Source: Trichostrongylus colubriformis
Lineage: Eukaryota; Nematoda; Chromadorea; Rhabditida; Trichostrongylidae
DNA: 64,000 nt
Reading direction: 5' to 3'
Assembly: GCA_963978905.1 (NCBI GenBank)
Contig: OZ022258.1
Location: 44,872,591-44,936,590 of the forward strand
This document shows positions 48,140 through 59,779 of the stretch, piece by piece. Position numbers and translations under genes: made by a program. The notes beneath the pieces were generated by a model, which was not told the origin of the DNA, did not search any database, and saw only the letters and a list, made by a program, of their open reading frames with translations. How positions within the stretch are numbered: the stretch's first letter is position 1; every line of letters starts with the position of its first letter.

Positions 48140-49254
48140 TTAATCCTCGGTATAGACGCACACTGCAGTGATTTCTGTTCCGAAATTGACAACGCCGTTG
48201 CATCCATAACGTGTTTTGGCGGGAAGGTAACGAAGCTGACAATAAATGAGATACAGTAGTCCAATCATTAAAAGCTGCACACAATTTTTCTGTACGTCTG
48301 TATCCCCGCTTTCTTTCCCAGTTATCATATTCGGAAAGCTGAAAGCAAAACTCCCACTGAAAGCACTTCTCAGATCCTCCTATCTACTGTTGCACATGAC
48401 TGCAATGATTTCGTAGATCCCCAACCGGAGCTTGTTCCATTATTTTTCATATGCTGTGAATCCCTCCAATTGAGGGCTATGAGTTGACGAATGCCTTCAA
48501 GAAGTTGTGCGGCAAGACATTTGAACCTGGTCAAGTCCAATAGGCTGTGGTCGCATCTCGTTGCTTTCGGTAATTTTACAAAGGCACTGAAATGGGTTCT
48601 ACGCGGTGACGCTACTCGCGTGCTCCGGTGACCCAGTTCATGTCCTGTCGAACACCTCATTTCCAATAGAAATCTTGGCGGAGGCACGGTTGTGAGGCCC
48701 AGGTTTCGCACTCATTCAAATGAGTTTGTCGAAGTGAAGCCCTTGATAAACACAACTCACCCACATTCCGTATTTTTTGAAAAGGTCTTCGAGAGTTTTC
48801 TTTACCATTTCTTCTACTTCTAAGCTACTTTCGAACTTTCTGGAAAGGCAAGTAACTTGTAAGAATCATGGTACCAGCTTGTACTTGCGAAGGTGAAAAT
48901 ACGAACCTTTTGCGGTAGATTATTAGGGGTTGATCTGAGCTCCATCTCTGCTCTGCTTCTTTCAGCGCTTCTTTCGCAAGCTCTTTGTCCCATTTCTGTA
49001 CATCAGTTGTTACACAAAAGATTCGTTGAGACGAGCTAAACCGTCAATGAAAACACTTACCATCTTGTCATTGTACTTTTTATTGAGCTCCTTGAATGCC
49101 TGCTTGACTTCTTTGGTTAGGATTCCTCTGTTTACAGACTCGATTGTGAAATCTGGAATAGCATCGGCTTACTAATCGGTGGAAAATGCTCAAAAAAGAA
49201 CTCACCTAGAGCGTAGGAACTGGTAACCAGTAAAAGTGCGACGACGAACAACAT
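48140..49254 (-). CDS. CAP/SCP-like (ASP-related, ASPR-type) secreted protein, 7 exons, about 176 aa
   Basis: Exons on the minus strand: 49254-49206, 49152-49061, 48995-48907, 48839-48761, 48586-48527, 48453-48388 and 48235-48140 (TAA). Phases agree at every junction. Exon 1 is a signal peptide (MLFVVALLLVTSSYAL). Exons 2-3 give NDKMKWDKELAKEALKEAEQ, which resembles the CAP-domain MKWDxxLAxxAxxxA helix. The last exon gives RYGCNGVV followed by TAVCVYTED, resembling the C-terminal GC...VCxY of CAP proteins. The classical CAP His/Glu positions are not evident and only about five cysteines are present, so it is a divergent member. ASP-related proteins are an expanded secreted family in hookworms, and this assignment is by eye. 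The exon 6 donor (ACA|GTAGAT) is weak; a degraded copy near 59.95 kb has GTAAGC at the matching site. Related fragments lie at 47.2-47.4, 57.7-58.06 and 59.8-60.1 kb, indicating local duplication. Confidence 0.68.
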
Positions 49255-49259
49255 TTTGA

Positions 49260-50230
49260 ATGTGACAATGTGGCTGTGTCTCTCCCTCATTTATATGCTT
49301 GCATTTCATGCACTTTAACGAAACAACTTCATATGAGCGAAATTAGTTTCAAATTATTCAATTGAAAATTTTGTCCGCAAAGTTATTTTTGACCGAATGT
49401 GCCTCGTGACACTTCCCTTTCGCCAATATTGGTGTTACTGTCCACATGTTTTTTGCTATCGAGAGATCCATTTCCTAGAAGTGACGTGCAGTATGGATAC
49501 ATTACAATGAAGCTGCTGCAATTATTGGAAAATATTGTCCACAGTTTTCTATTTTTAACCTTCGTGTGCAGTGGGGATATGTAAGCATATCCAACAGCAC
49601 ATCTTATTATCATGTGATGTCTTTTGGAACCTTTAACAAGTTTAGCTAGTTTCCAAGCTTTGTGGAAACTACCCCAATCAGATGAACATTAGTCATCGTC
49701 ATCAGTGTCCCGAATGGGCTAGCGGGTCAGCAACCGTTGATAAATTGAGATGGAGGATGGGATCGTGCGCTCACGAGTCGTCCTAGTTTTTCGTTAGAAT
49801 TTTTGTAGCGAACTCCTGGCTTAGACGTCGACACACAGAGTAGTCCAAATCGTCGATGTCGAGGAGTGTGGAGCTGAAGGCAGTATCTTAGTCCCATCCC
49901 TTTGTAGGTAGTCCATCCGCAACCACAAAGTGTGTGTCATCACGGCGGCTCGAGAGTGAGTACTAAACGTCACAGAACCCACTAATGAGAAAATGGCCCA
50001 CAGCCATCTACGACCAGCGGAGCAGTAGTGGAATCAAAGTGGATAGGAGGCATGACCAGGGTCAAGCCTCTGTCAAAGATTCTTCGACAGGGGGTCCTAT
50101 CTAGTTCGCTGGGAGGGGAAGGGGTAGGCAGTGATCAACGGAATTTCTCAAGCTGACGGCCCAAAGTGTAGAGGGGGACATGTGATGAAACTGTCTGGGT
50201 TCGAACCCGAAATTAATTTAAATTAATAAT
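49260..50230. other. Intergenic, no gene recognised
   Basis: Upstream of the CAP-like gene. Holds only short frames and a low-complexity leader. Confidence 0.4.
49290..49304 (-). promoter_or_regulatory. Possible TATA box of the CAP-like gene
   Basis: Minus strand reads CATATAAATGAGG about 40-45 nt upstream of the ATG, followed by a short pyrimidine/purine leader. The spacing fits a TATA box with a very short 5' UTR. No experimental support is visible. Confidence 0.4.
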
Positions 50231-50234
50231 CATA

Positions 50235-51515
50235 GAAACCTCATGCATGGCGTGATCTACAACGAAGCCGGTTAATGTCAATAGCCTCTCGTTGGTCCGC
50301 TGGCACCTTAACCACGTTCAGAAACACCTCCGAAACTCTGCGGTTATCCGTAGGAAGCGTTATCGGTGAGTTTTGGATCTATCCGCGGGTACCACCGTGG
50401 ATATCCTATTTCGATTGCAAGTCTTGATCTGGTGATAGCGAGCCACCATGCGGACCGGAAAGGCATTTGTATCCACTGAGAATGGGAAGGGAACTCTCGT
50501 GCATGGCGCATCCCGCAACGAGGACAGCGGAGGGCAACCATTCTCTCATTGGTCTTTTGAGGGCAGAAGACGCGCCTGGAGGCGTAATACACACAATGGA
50601 GCATTTTTTCGTATGATGATCTCGACGAACTTCGACGAAAAAAATTTCATCGAGTGGCTCTCCTCAAAATAACTTCTTTAATTTCGAAGATGGCATAGTC
50701 CAAGTAGTCACTTGGAAGAGGCAACCTCGCAGACCCCGAACAACAGGAACGCACACATATGGTTGAGTATGAAGGAAGTTATGACCGTTTGAAGTGAAAC
50801 ATTTCAATAATTTTCAAAAATTTCCTCGACTGGATGGCCATATCGAGAACTACGCAGCCACTAGGGAAACCAAGCGGCAAATATAATAGATTGGTCTAAG
50901 GAAGCTATCAAGAAAACAGTCTGCAGTACTTTAGAAGGTGAGGTAAAGTTTCAGGTATTCAAAAAATGCCCAAATTTGGTATGAAGAGGATACGGCGCTC
51001 TATCTGATCGCCGAGTCGCTACCGCAGTAGCGACGCGCGATCAGATGTGGCGCTGTGGAGCGTATTACCTGGCTCCTAGGCTCCGTATTACATTAACTTT
51101 TGAGTTTTCTATTCTTGTTTTTCATCCTTTATCCATGTCGCATAACTTGCATGACTTTCATGCCTTCTTGTTTGTCATCAAAGAACGAGCACATTAACAA
51201 TGGTCGGCGAGGCTTTCGCTTCAGAATACCTATTGGATTTGTTAGGCTCATATCTCAGACGCTTTTGTTTTGGAATATGAGTACTGACTTTTGTCAGGTT
51301 CTTAATTCTCTCTTTTTGTCAGGACTTTGGTTTGGCCTCAGCGTTTTTTTTTTACCATAGGCTCTTAATTTCCTTGGTTTGTCTCACTGGCTGGGTACAA
51401 ACCACAGAAGAAGCGGAACCTGATGAGGGGGGGTCGTATGGAGCCCCCCTTTGGAGGAGAGGGTCGTTTTTTTTTGAAATTTTTCCTCGACTCCACGCTT
51501 GATCCTGGGTGACAT
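50235..51515. repeat. Large non-coding repeat, left-part copy
   Basis: Aligns with 61043-62260: CATGCATGGCGTGATC, ACACCTCCGAAACT, AAATTTCATCGAGTGGCTCT, GCCGAGTCGCTACCGCAGTA, TTTCCTCGACTCCACGCTTG. Confidence 0.8.
51002..51046. repeat. Hairpin shared by both copies of the large repeat
   Basis: ATCTGATCG/CGATCAGAT outer stem and GTCGCTAC-CGCA-GTAGCGAC inner stem. Counterpart at 61861-61902. Confidence 0.7.
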
Positions 51516-51954
51516 CGACTGCCATGAGATGGATATGGGCAATTCCCAAAGTAGCAGCAACTTTTTTAAATGATATCATTTCGTAAAAACTCGCACATAT
51601 TCTAGGTTTCAGACTGCAACTTATTAAAGTCGGAGATCAGGAATCCTCATTCCCAGAATTTTTGGAAGCTTTCTTTGATTTTTTCGTAATTTATGTGCTC
51701 TTCAGCGCTCCAGAGTCTACATGGAGCGCGGCGATGCAGAAAATTGTTGTGAACTGTGGGTCTAAGATGATTCTTGGCCAAACACTTAGACTAGAACTAC
51801 CATGTGCATTTTCGCACAGTGGTACATTACTCAAGGCAAATGGAGGGTTGGTTCAAGGGTTCTGGCGTCTCATAACATTCATGAATCATAAACGGGATAT
51901 TAGCATGGTACGGTACGCTAAACAATATCTTAAACCGAAAACGATGCAGTACTT

Positions 51955-52080
51955 TTCGTTCATACTTTGCGTTCCCGGCGGCGGGGCATGGCTGAGTGTA
52001 TCTGCGTCTCCGCATGTGCCATCCCATATCGTTGCCCGTGAACGCAGCCAGGCCCTCCCAGGGCAAATGTGAACGCGGCC
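51955..52080. mobile_element. PIF/Harbinger-like MITE
   Basis: GTTCATACTTTGCG at left and GTGAACGCGGCC followed by TTA at right. The interior shares CTGCGTCTCCGCATGTGCCAT with the 4.2 kb copy. Confidence 0.55.
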
Positions 52081-52119
52081 TTATGATGTCATGCATGTCA
52101 CCATTTGTCATCGTCTTAT

Positions 52120-52850
52120 CAGTTAACGAAATTTTATCGAAAATGATGCATAGAATTACTCAATACGAACATCAGCAGAACTGGTGACGCTGAATTCTGA
52201 TATTGTTCGAGTCTCTGATAATCTGGAAGCTTTGCAGAGATTCACTTCTCCTTTCAAAAGTTTGAGGGAACGATTCCAAAATACTACGCAAACGTGTCAA
52301 ATGGTGATAGCATCACATTGCATCTACATTGCTCTTACAATTAATTTTTCTTAAATTTGTTTTTGATAACGGTGAAACACCAGAGAATCGCCATTTTGTA
52401 ATGGAAAATGAATGGCAAGCTTGAAGAGTTCCTCGGTCAAATGGGAATAAAGCTTGTTTTTAGAGTGTTTAACGGTTCGGCATTCCTAATATAGTTCGCT
52501 GCATTTAGAAAACAGTCCCTCCAACATACAAAAAGTATTGGGAAATAATCACTAATATTCTGAGTCTTCAAGAACTGTAGTAATTTTGAAATTCAGCGTT
52601 ACTGCTTTTGTTGTCGATGTGTTTAACTTTGTTTTCGCTATCACCATTCGACACGATTCAGTTTGCATAGCGTTTTTGAAATCGATCCCTCAAACTTTTG
52701 GAAGGAGAAGTGAATCTCCGCAAAGCTTCTAGATTATGAGAGACTCGAACAATATCAGAATTCAGCGTCACCAGTTCCCCTGCTGTTCGTATTGAGTAAT
52801 TCTGTGCATCATTTTCGATAAAATCCATCCTTTCTTCCATTTGCTGCGTT
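52120..52850. mobile_element. Inverted-repeat element, ~160-bp arms
   Basis: 52125-52285 (TCGAAAATGATGCATAGAAT and onward) is mirrored at about 52670-52830. The minus strand of the right arm is open (EERMDFIENDAQNYSI...). No transposase recognised. Confidence 0.55.
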
Positions 52851-52989
52851 TCTCCTTCTCATCTGGGATAATGATTATACCATTCCGCTGTGATTTTGGC
52901 TGGCGACTGGTCCAATTGCATATCATCTTACTTCCCTGTAATTGGCCCAATTCCTCTGTGTATCCTCTTAACCTCCTTCTAATGAGGGA

Positions 52990-54640
52990 CATATGACATC
53001 AAATTTATCGATACAATTCGCACAAGGGAAGTTTAATCTAGGTATCCTTTATTCTGGAACACACAGTGTTGTCGTTGTATATTTGTATTGAAATAGTTTT
53101 TGCCTTGAACGATTTCGAATACATTTTGCTATTTTCCTTGATCTTATCAAACGAGTCGTGCTTTCATTTTTGCTTTTTTTTTTCTTGACGAAAACTCTAT
53201 CCTACTCCCGGAAAACGTTTTTAGTGCATGGCCAATCTTTGCGAGGCTTCCTTTTGATCTTATCTCATACTTGATGTCTATGCATTTCAGTATGACCTCA
53301 GTAATTTCGACAAAAATTCAGCACGGTATTCAATTCGACGTTCTTTTAACTAATGACTGCTTTCTGACATTCTGCCTAGTGTCCTCTTTTTCAAGTTGTG
53401 GAGACATGTGACAGTCAGAACATCATGTTCTTCATTCTCATTGTAAATGCGATTGCATGCGTTATATGGAGCCAGGGGAGAATGCAGAGCTGGAAAATCA
53501 CGATGTCACTATTTCGAAAAAAAGGTGCAGTCATTGATCATATCCTAGCAAATTGTACTAGAGCACTGAATAAACGGTGCTATTGTATATCGTTCAGACT
53601 TGAAAAGTCATTCACGTGAAGGCATCCCACTGTTGAACACTCGAAAAGATGCCACCCGTTTAGTGTAGCCCCATCTTTGTTTTCTTTTGCTCGTTTAGAA
53701 TGAGCATGAGGCTGACGATGGGAGAATCGCTAAAGCATTGTAAGCTATTTACTAGTTCAAGGAGCTTCGTGACGCTTCTCCAGATCCGGTGACTGGAAAG
53801 GGAGGAATTGCCATGTATAAACTCTTTTTGTTTGTCATATATCTAGTTTGTGGTAGAAGCCTATGCAGAATTGTATTTTCTTGTATGAGGTGACACAACA
53901 TGTTGGAAGCACCCTGATCGTGCTCGTGATTATTATGCAGTTTAGCCATAGTGTGAAGTGTGTTCTCGAACGGGAACGAAAATACCCCGTCAGAATCGGC
54001 TGAAATGACTAGGTTGGTGTTGAAGGTGAGCGGGAGAAAACGTGACTCTTTTTGGCTTCCCATGTACGCAGAAAGATGTGAGGTTGGGTTATTCGGAATG
54101 AGGATTCATCTGGGCACCTTCCATGCCTATGAAACCAGCACCTGCTGGAATCAAACACTCTTCATTTTGATTATGCACCTTCGCTTTGCATGAATAAGTA
54201 GACGATGTTAGTCATATCAATTGTTTTGTAATTTTTATTCTATAATGTGCTTGATGGTGAAGTGTCGATATTTGTACATGTTCTAGGATGGATTATGGAT
54301 GTTTACGGCTCTATGTATAAAAGTACATTGTGTAAGGAATGGATAACGATTGAGTCCTGCCAGTCCTGTTCTTACCAGAAAGTCAAATTGTGAAAATGTC
54401 AATTTTTACCGAATTTTCCATTTTATTACGCTCTATCGGTGTCTCTATTCCAACATGAACAACACTAATAAGTGCTAACGGTCCACTACTAACACAAAAA
54501 GCAACGAGACTGGTGTCAGCTATCTTCTAACGCTTTTCATACTGAAGCATCGCATGTTACCTTATCTCCTTCTCAAATCCACAAATGGCTTGTGGCATGC
54601 CACAAGTACACGAAATAGTATATCCAAGTTCATGCTAATT
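52990..54640. other. Intergenic, no gene recognised
   Basis: 53752-54063 is a 104-codon minus frame without a known motif. The rest is AT-rich. Confidence 0.4.
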
Positions 54641-54689
54641 GACGGCTTCAATACGCAACAATAGTGACGTAAGAACCGAACAATTACTA

Positions 54690-56113
54690 AGCATGCAATC
54701 ATTCCGCCCAATCAACATGGCTTCCAAAAAGGGAAGTCCACTGTCACAGCGATGTTGGAGACCCTTAATAGTTGGACCCTTGACTTGGACAACGGCTCCC
54801 CTACCGACGTCGTATACCTTGACTTTTGTAAAGCCTTTGACAACGTGCCACATAGTAAACTCCTCTCCGAATTGTGCACTGTTTTTATTCACCCTGGAAT
54901 TATTGCATGGATTCAAGCATTTCTAAGTGATCGGCAACTGGTTGTGCGTATCGTCTCCATTCTCTCCACTCCTCGGAGCGTAACTAGTGGTGTTCCTCAG
55001 GTGGGGTTCTATCCCCCTTATTGTTCAATATATATACTTATGACTTACCAAGTACTGTTATCCCTACTGGCGTTCATTGCTGCGCTTTTGCTGATGATAT
55101 CAAAATTTATCAGCGTATCTCTTCCAGTTGTGATAACGAATTGATTCAGAAAGCACTTTTTCTTACATCCAGCTGGATGGGGACTTTCGCTGTCCAGAGA
55201 AAAAACCAAAGTACTGCACATAGGGTCTTCTAACCTTGGCTATTAATACAATATTGCTGGATGCCCGGTAGTCCCTGTCACACAAGTCAAGGACCTCCGC
55301 TTTCTGGTCACCAGAGACCTCAGCTTCGACAGACACTGCGAATTTATTGCTAACAGAGGTCTTAATGCCGTACACATTCTATTTAAAGCCTTGTCTTCAT
55401 ATGACAGTTCCATTCTTTTGCTTGCATTCAAAACGTACGTACGACCCCTACTTGAATATGGTACAGTAGTCTTTAGCCCCTACAAAAAGAAATTCGTTGA
55501 ACTGATTGAAAAGGTCCAGAACAGCTTCACCAGAAAACTCATTATCAGAGCAGAGGGACTGCGTTATGAGAACATTCCTTCGAGCCTTGAAAGAAACCGT
55601 AAACTTGGTCTTCAATCTCTTCAATGGAGGAAAAAAAGTTTGACTTGCTGATGTTCTACAAAACTCTTTACGGTCTCACGGGACTTAATGTCAGAGCGTT
55701 TTATTGTGCAAGACCATCCATTACCAAATATGGCAATATTAAATTGCACGTGCCCCCAGCAAAACTCAATAGTCGATTTCACTTTTTTTTCTTACGCGCC
55801 TGCTCACTTTATCACACTTTAAGCAAGAAGAAGGCGATACCCGCCAGTCTTTACTCTTTCAAAAAGGTCATCGACGAATACCTCGACCAATAATGGCCCT
55901 TCACTTTGATTGCTTCCTTCTATTCTATGCTTTTGTGTTTCATTACCTCTTCTGGTTTTAGCCTTTTTTTGCTCGCTTTGGCTACTCATGTTTGATATTT
56001 GTCGTTATGTTTGCCGCTGGGGCCAATGATTTACAGTTTTATGGTTATCATCTCTTGGACATTGTTATGGCCCCTCGCATGAGTTACCTCATGTAATAAA
56101 TGAATGAATGAAT
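54690..56113 (+). mobile_element. 5'-truncated CR1/jockey-like LINE
   Basis: Reverse-transcriptase remnants: NQHGFQKGKSTVTAMLETLN, then VVYLDFCKAFDNVPHSKLL (catalytic Asp region), SGVPQ, and after a frameshift FADDIKIY (the FADD active-site box at about 55.08 kb). Thumb/C-terminal text YVRPLLEYGTVVFSP and RKLGLQSLQWRK follows. Several frameshifts break it. The 3' end at 56098-56113 is a short tetranucleotide run (ATGA/TGAA), typical of non-LTR elements with microsatellite tails. Endonuclease and ORF1 are absent, consistent with 5' truncation. Confidence 0.85.
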
Positions 56114-56980
56114 AATTTGGGAACACGATATCGGTCCAGACGACTGGTTAGCACGGTCGTCCGTGACGGTCTCCCCGATTGATGTTCTCGTCCTCGATCT
56201 GCCCATTCCGATCGTCGAGTCGATGAATTTCGTCAGCATCCCGAAAGTCGCATCAAGAATAAACATGATACCCGGATAAGGATAAGTTAAGCGATATTTC
56301 ACATAGATAGGGTTGCAATAGAGTACAAGGGTCGGATCCTAATTGCACACCTTTACTTACATTTTCACTGTTTATCAGGTGTCATCAGTTCGGATCGGCC
56401 ACCATTCCCCCGGTTATCTCCAAAGCATCCACGAATGTCATGGCTGCACTGTCAATCTAAATAGTGCAACGATATTGGTGATTTCCCTCTTGACACGCTT
56501 TATAGGGGTTGTAATCAGCCCTCATCTTGGTGTCTCTTCAACACCCACTCTTATAGAGTTCAGCACCCCCATTCTCTTGACAAGGGGTATGAATTTTGTG
56601 ACAAACGTACGGATGGACACACACATACGCATGCTTAGCGGCTTATGTAGCGTAGGATAAGGTGGTGAAGTGCTCGCTGAAATGACTTCATAGGTGATAG
56701 TGTACTGTCGCGCAGCGGGAGCCTATGCAAGTGGCAAACGCAATAGGTGTGGTGGGCGTGCTGATCGAAGCCCGTGGGTACCTGCTTTTGAATATCTTTC
56801 GAAAGCGCAAATGCTGAGACTAGGATTGTTGAGGTAAACTAATTTCCATAGCCAATACAACCAATTACTGCAGATATCAGCCGTCAAAATGTGGCCTTGA
56901 CATCCAATCTGAATCATTACCAATCAGCGAAATTGAGGAGAGTGAGGGCTAAGTTTGATTTTACAAGTACTCAGTGATCG
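56114..56980. other. Intergenic, no gene recognised
   Basis: Only short frames downstream of the LINE tail. Confidence 0.4.
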
Positions 56981-57420
56981 CACTACTGTAGCTGCTGCAC
57001 CATTTTCACCGCTCTACTTTCAGCACAACCCTGACGAAGTGCGGTAAAACCTGATGGTACTCGGTATGTTTCTATCAAGGTTGTAAAATTGACTACTCCC
57101 GAAATGAGCAGACGCTGCCATTGCAAATAAGTGATTAACAACCGACTATCAGACATTCGGGTCAATACTTGCGTTTCCGTTTACTTTTTCGCTCTCTGTT
57201 TTTTTGTGTTTGAGTTGTGTTTGATCGATGCATCAAACCATCTTGTTTTATGTAGGAGCTCAACTACAGTGATGCGAAGCATAACGTTCAATTTTCTCTT
57301 GGCCTTCTCCCAAATTGCCCCAGTCGCTTGAAATTCTTCTGCTATGGAAAAGACAGTCCTGAGAAAAGTCGGATCGTGGGAAGTGAACAACTTTCGGAGC
57401 AATCATAAGCGTTATGTTAG
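56980..57420 (-). pseudogene. Sequence shared with the 47.4-47.7 kb flank of the CAP-like locus
   Basis: DNA similarity to 47.39-47.65 kb: both share a GAGTTGTGTTT block, a GTTCAATTT/CTCAATTTCC block and a TATGGAAAAGACAGT/CATGGGAAAGACAGT block in the same order. This looks like part of the duplicated unit that also carries the CAP-like exons. A 73-codon minus-strand reading frame exists here but the matching region at 47.5 kb has a different frame, so coding is doubtful. Confidence 0.35.
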
Positions 57421-57739
57421 TGCGAGTGACGGCATAAACCATTTATAGATCCCAGGCTCCACACTATGTGGCTCATAATCAATTCTTGCCATTATCTCTT
57501 CTTTCAGATGTACTCTTTTAATCATGCTCGGATGTGAATTCAGATACATCGTTAAACTGCACCCTATCCTCGCAGAGCTAGCTAGAGAAATGGAGCGCTA
57601 GTATTCCTCTCCAGGAATAGTAGCGATTTATCCTTTACTGTCTACGAAGACGCTCAGTGAGCACTGTCTATTCACACAAGTGCACTGCGCTCTCCGAAGG
57701 GGTCAATCTTGATCCTTTGTATTTGTGATTTAGCTGATC

Positions 57740-58060
57740 GCTAGCCTGCGATGCATTTACACTGATGGTGAGTTGTGGGCAAAATCTTCGGCCGAAGCTA
57801 GAGGTTGAACACCCACTTCAGGCTTTCCAAACGTATGCAAACTTACCACACTACCGGAACCAATTACCATTAGTCTCTGTTTTCCTTTTGAGTACGAATT
57901 ACCTGCGAACTCCAATACGATTTACTGGAAAATTCAACAAAGATATTCTCACTTTACTTGTCGGTATAGACGCATTCAGCAGTCTTAGTTCGCGCACGCT
58001 GTAAGCGCCGTTGTATCCGTAACCTGCAGTGGCGGAGAGATAGCTGAGCCTAACATGCGT
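57740..58060 (-). pseudogene. Degraded 3' exon and 3' flank of a CAP/ASPR-like copy
   Basis: The minus strand from about 58045 aligns at DNA level with the last exon at 48235-48140 and its 3' flank to about 47920. GYGYNGAYS parallels RYGCNGVVN, with Cys to Tyr. A 1-2 nt frame change then leads into a second frame ending CVYTDK and stop, parallel to CVYTED and stop. The frameshift and lost cysteine indicate a pseudogene. Upstream exons are absent: a palindromic mariner (58088-58769) occupies the position. Confidence 0.5.
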
Positions 58061-58087
58061 GAGACATTAGCGCTCAGACGATAATTA

Positions 58088-58769
58088 TTAGGTTGATCGA
58101 AAAGTTTTGATAGGGTTGAGATTTTTTCTATTTTATTTTACAACTCAGCGAGTAATGCAGGCTAATCAACAATATAATAACCATCCTTAGTTATAACATT
58201 GTCCCATCCAACGGGCAGGTCAGCGATTCTCTTCTCCCAGAATAAGGAGGATTAGAGTCAAAGAAGTCACCGACCACTTGTCCAAGGTGGTCATAGTTGA
58301 CGAATTTTTTTTCTGCTAGGAAAGCCTTAGGGGGCCGGAACAAGCGGTAATCTGAAAGGGCAGTGTCAGGGGAATAGGACGGATGTGGAACCTTATCCCA
58401 ACCTAGCTCTTCCAATTTTGCACGGGTCCCTCACATAGGTGAAGAGACCTGTGCAAAATTGGAGGAGCTAGGTTGGGACACGGTTCCACGTGCACCCTAT
58501 TCACCTGATACTGCCCCCTCAGATTACCACTTGTCCCGGCCCCTTGAGACTTTCCTAGCAAAAAAAAAAATTTGCCACCTTGAACATGTGGTCGGTGACC
58601 TCTTTGACTCCTAATCCTCCTAATTCTGGGAGAAGAAAACCGCTGACCTGCTCTTTAGGTGGGACAATGTTATAACTAACGATGGTTATTATATTGTTGA
58701 TTAGCCTGCAATACTTGCTGAGTAATAGAAAAAGATCTCAACCCTATCATAACTTTCCGATCAACCTAA
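58088..58769. mobile_element. Palindromic (fold-back) mariner derivative
   Basis: Begins TTAGGTTGATCGAAAAGTT and ends with its complement AACTTTCCGATCAACCTAA, flanked by TA target duplications (58086-58087 and 58770-58771). Each half carries the 3' end of a mariner transposase in opposite orientation. The left half (minus) reads LGWDKVPHPSYSPDTALSDY, and the right half (plus, about 58460-58680) carries the same region with differences. Halves meet near 58430-58450. It has no full transposase. Confidence 0.85.
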
Positions 58770-58771
58770 TA

Positions 58772-59700
58772 GATAGAAATTTGTGTCCAAAGTTCAAATG
58801 GAGCAGAGCAGATTCGGCGGTGGATCGCATTTTGAGCGAAAACGGATACACACGATCAAACGTGCGAACATGGAGACCGTATTTCAGTGCGGACGGCATC
58901 CCCATGATAATGCCGTATGTTAACGAAAATACGGCATGGAAAGTCAACAGTGTGGTTAGAAATTCTTCGCTCCCTATAAAACTTATATTCAAACTACCTC
59001 CAAACCTAAAACGATTGCTCACCTACTCAAGACCCTATGAGGATAAATGTGGGAGGGAGGGTTGCACTTATTGCACTAACGATAAAATATGCCAACTCCG
59101 GGGGTCAGTATACCTGAAAGAATGTCAGGATGTGGGCAAAAATACGTGGGAGAAACAAGAAGGTCCCTCTTCAAACGACTGGACGAACATCGTAGGGCCT
59201 TACATAATCCTACATCATATTTAAATAATAGTTTCTCCAGACATAGAACACAAAAACATGCTTACGAGGCGCCCCCTACCCTTATCGTTAGAGTACTGCA
59301 CCGCTCCATCGAAAATACGGTGGAAAGAAAAATCCTTGAGGCACTGGAAATAAGAAGGTTATCCCCAGAAATAAATGGCAGAGACAAACTGCGTGACTCT
59401 CTTGAACTAATCACATGACTACAGTGTTATGCATTGTGGAATGAATGTAATACCAAACACTATCACAGTCATAGCACGTCTACGCTATTTAAGGGTTAGG
59501 TCAGGGTGGGTCGACCAATTCTGCTCTACTACCAAGGACCCCACCAAGGGTAAGGATAGTAACCCGGTGGCAGCAGTAAGTCGGTTTAGTACAAATAAAC
59601 AAGAGAGACTCTGAAATAGAGTCTCTCGATAGGTTATTATTTGTACCATTTCAGGCTTGAGAAAGGCGCTAAGCGCCGAAAGCTTGCCAATAAAAGTTCA
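58772..59700 (+). mobile_element. Penelope-like element 3' fragment (linker plus GIY-YIG endonuclease)
   Basis: An open stretch beginning at 58772 ends in a Cys-rich linker (CGREGCTYCTNDKIC, about 59049-59093). A 1-nt frameshift near 59130 moves the reading to CGQKYVGETRRSLFKRLDEH, the GIY-YIG endonuclease core of Penelope-like elements (KYVGxTxxxLxxRLxEH), ending at TGA 59418. No reverse transcriptase lies upstream, where the palindromic mariner abuts. The 3' flank includes a GAGACTC hairpin (about 59605-59628) and a hammerhead-like motif (59656-59683). Confidence 0.75.
59656..59683 (+). ncRNA. Degenerate hammerhead-ribozyme-like motif
   Basis: CTTGAGAAA, then hairpin GGCGC-TAA-GCGCC, then GAAAGC. 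This resembles a hammerhead core (CUGANGA, stem II, GAAA) with substitutions in the first strand. Hammerheads are known from Penelope-like element ends, and this lies about 240 nt beyond the PLE stop. Stems I and III were not established, so activity is doubtful. Confidence 0.3.
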
Positions 59701-59779
59701 AAATACTTTTGCAACGTTCTTTTTTGCAATCAATTTTTTGTGAAAGTGTTTTTGAATCTTTTGGAATAAATCTTGCAAG

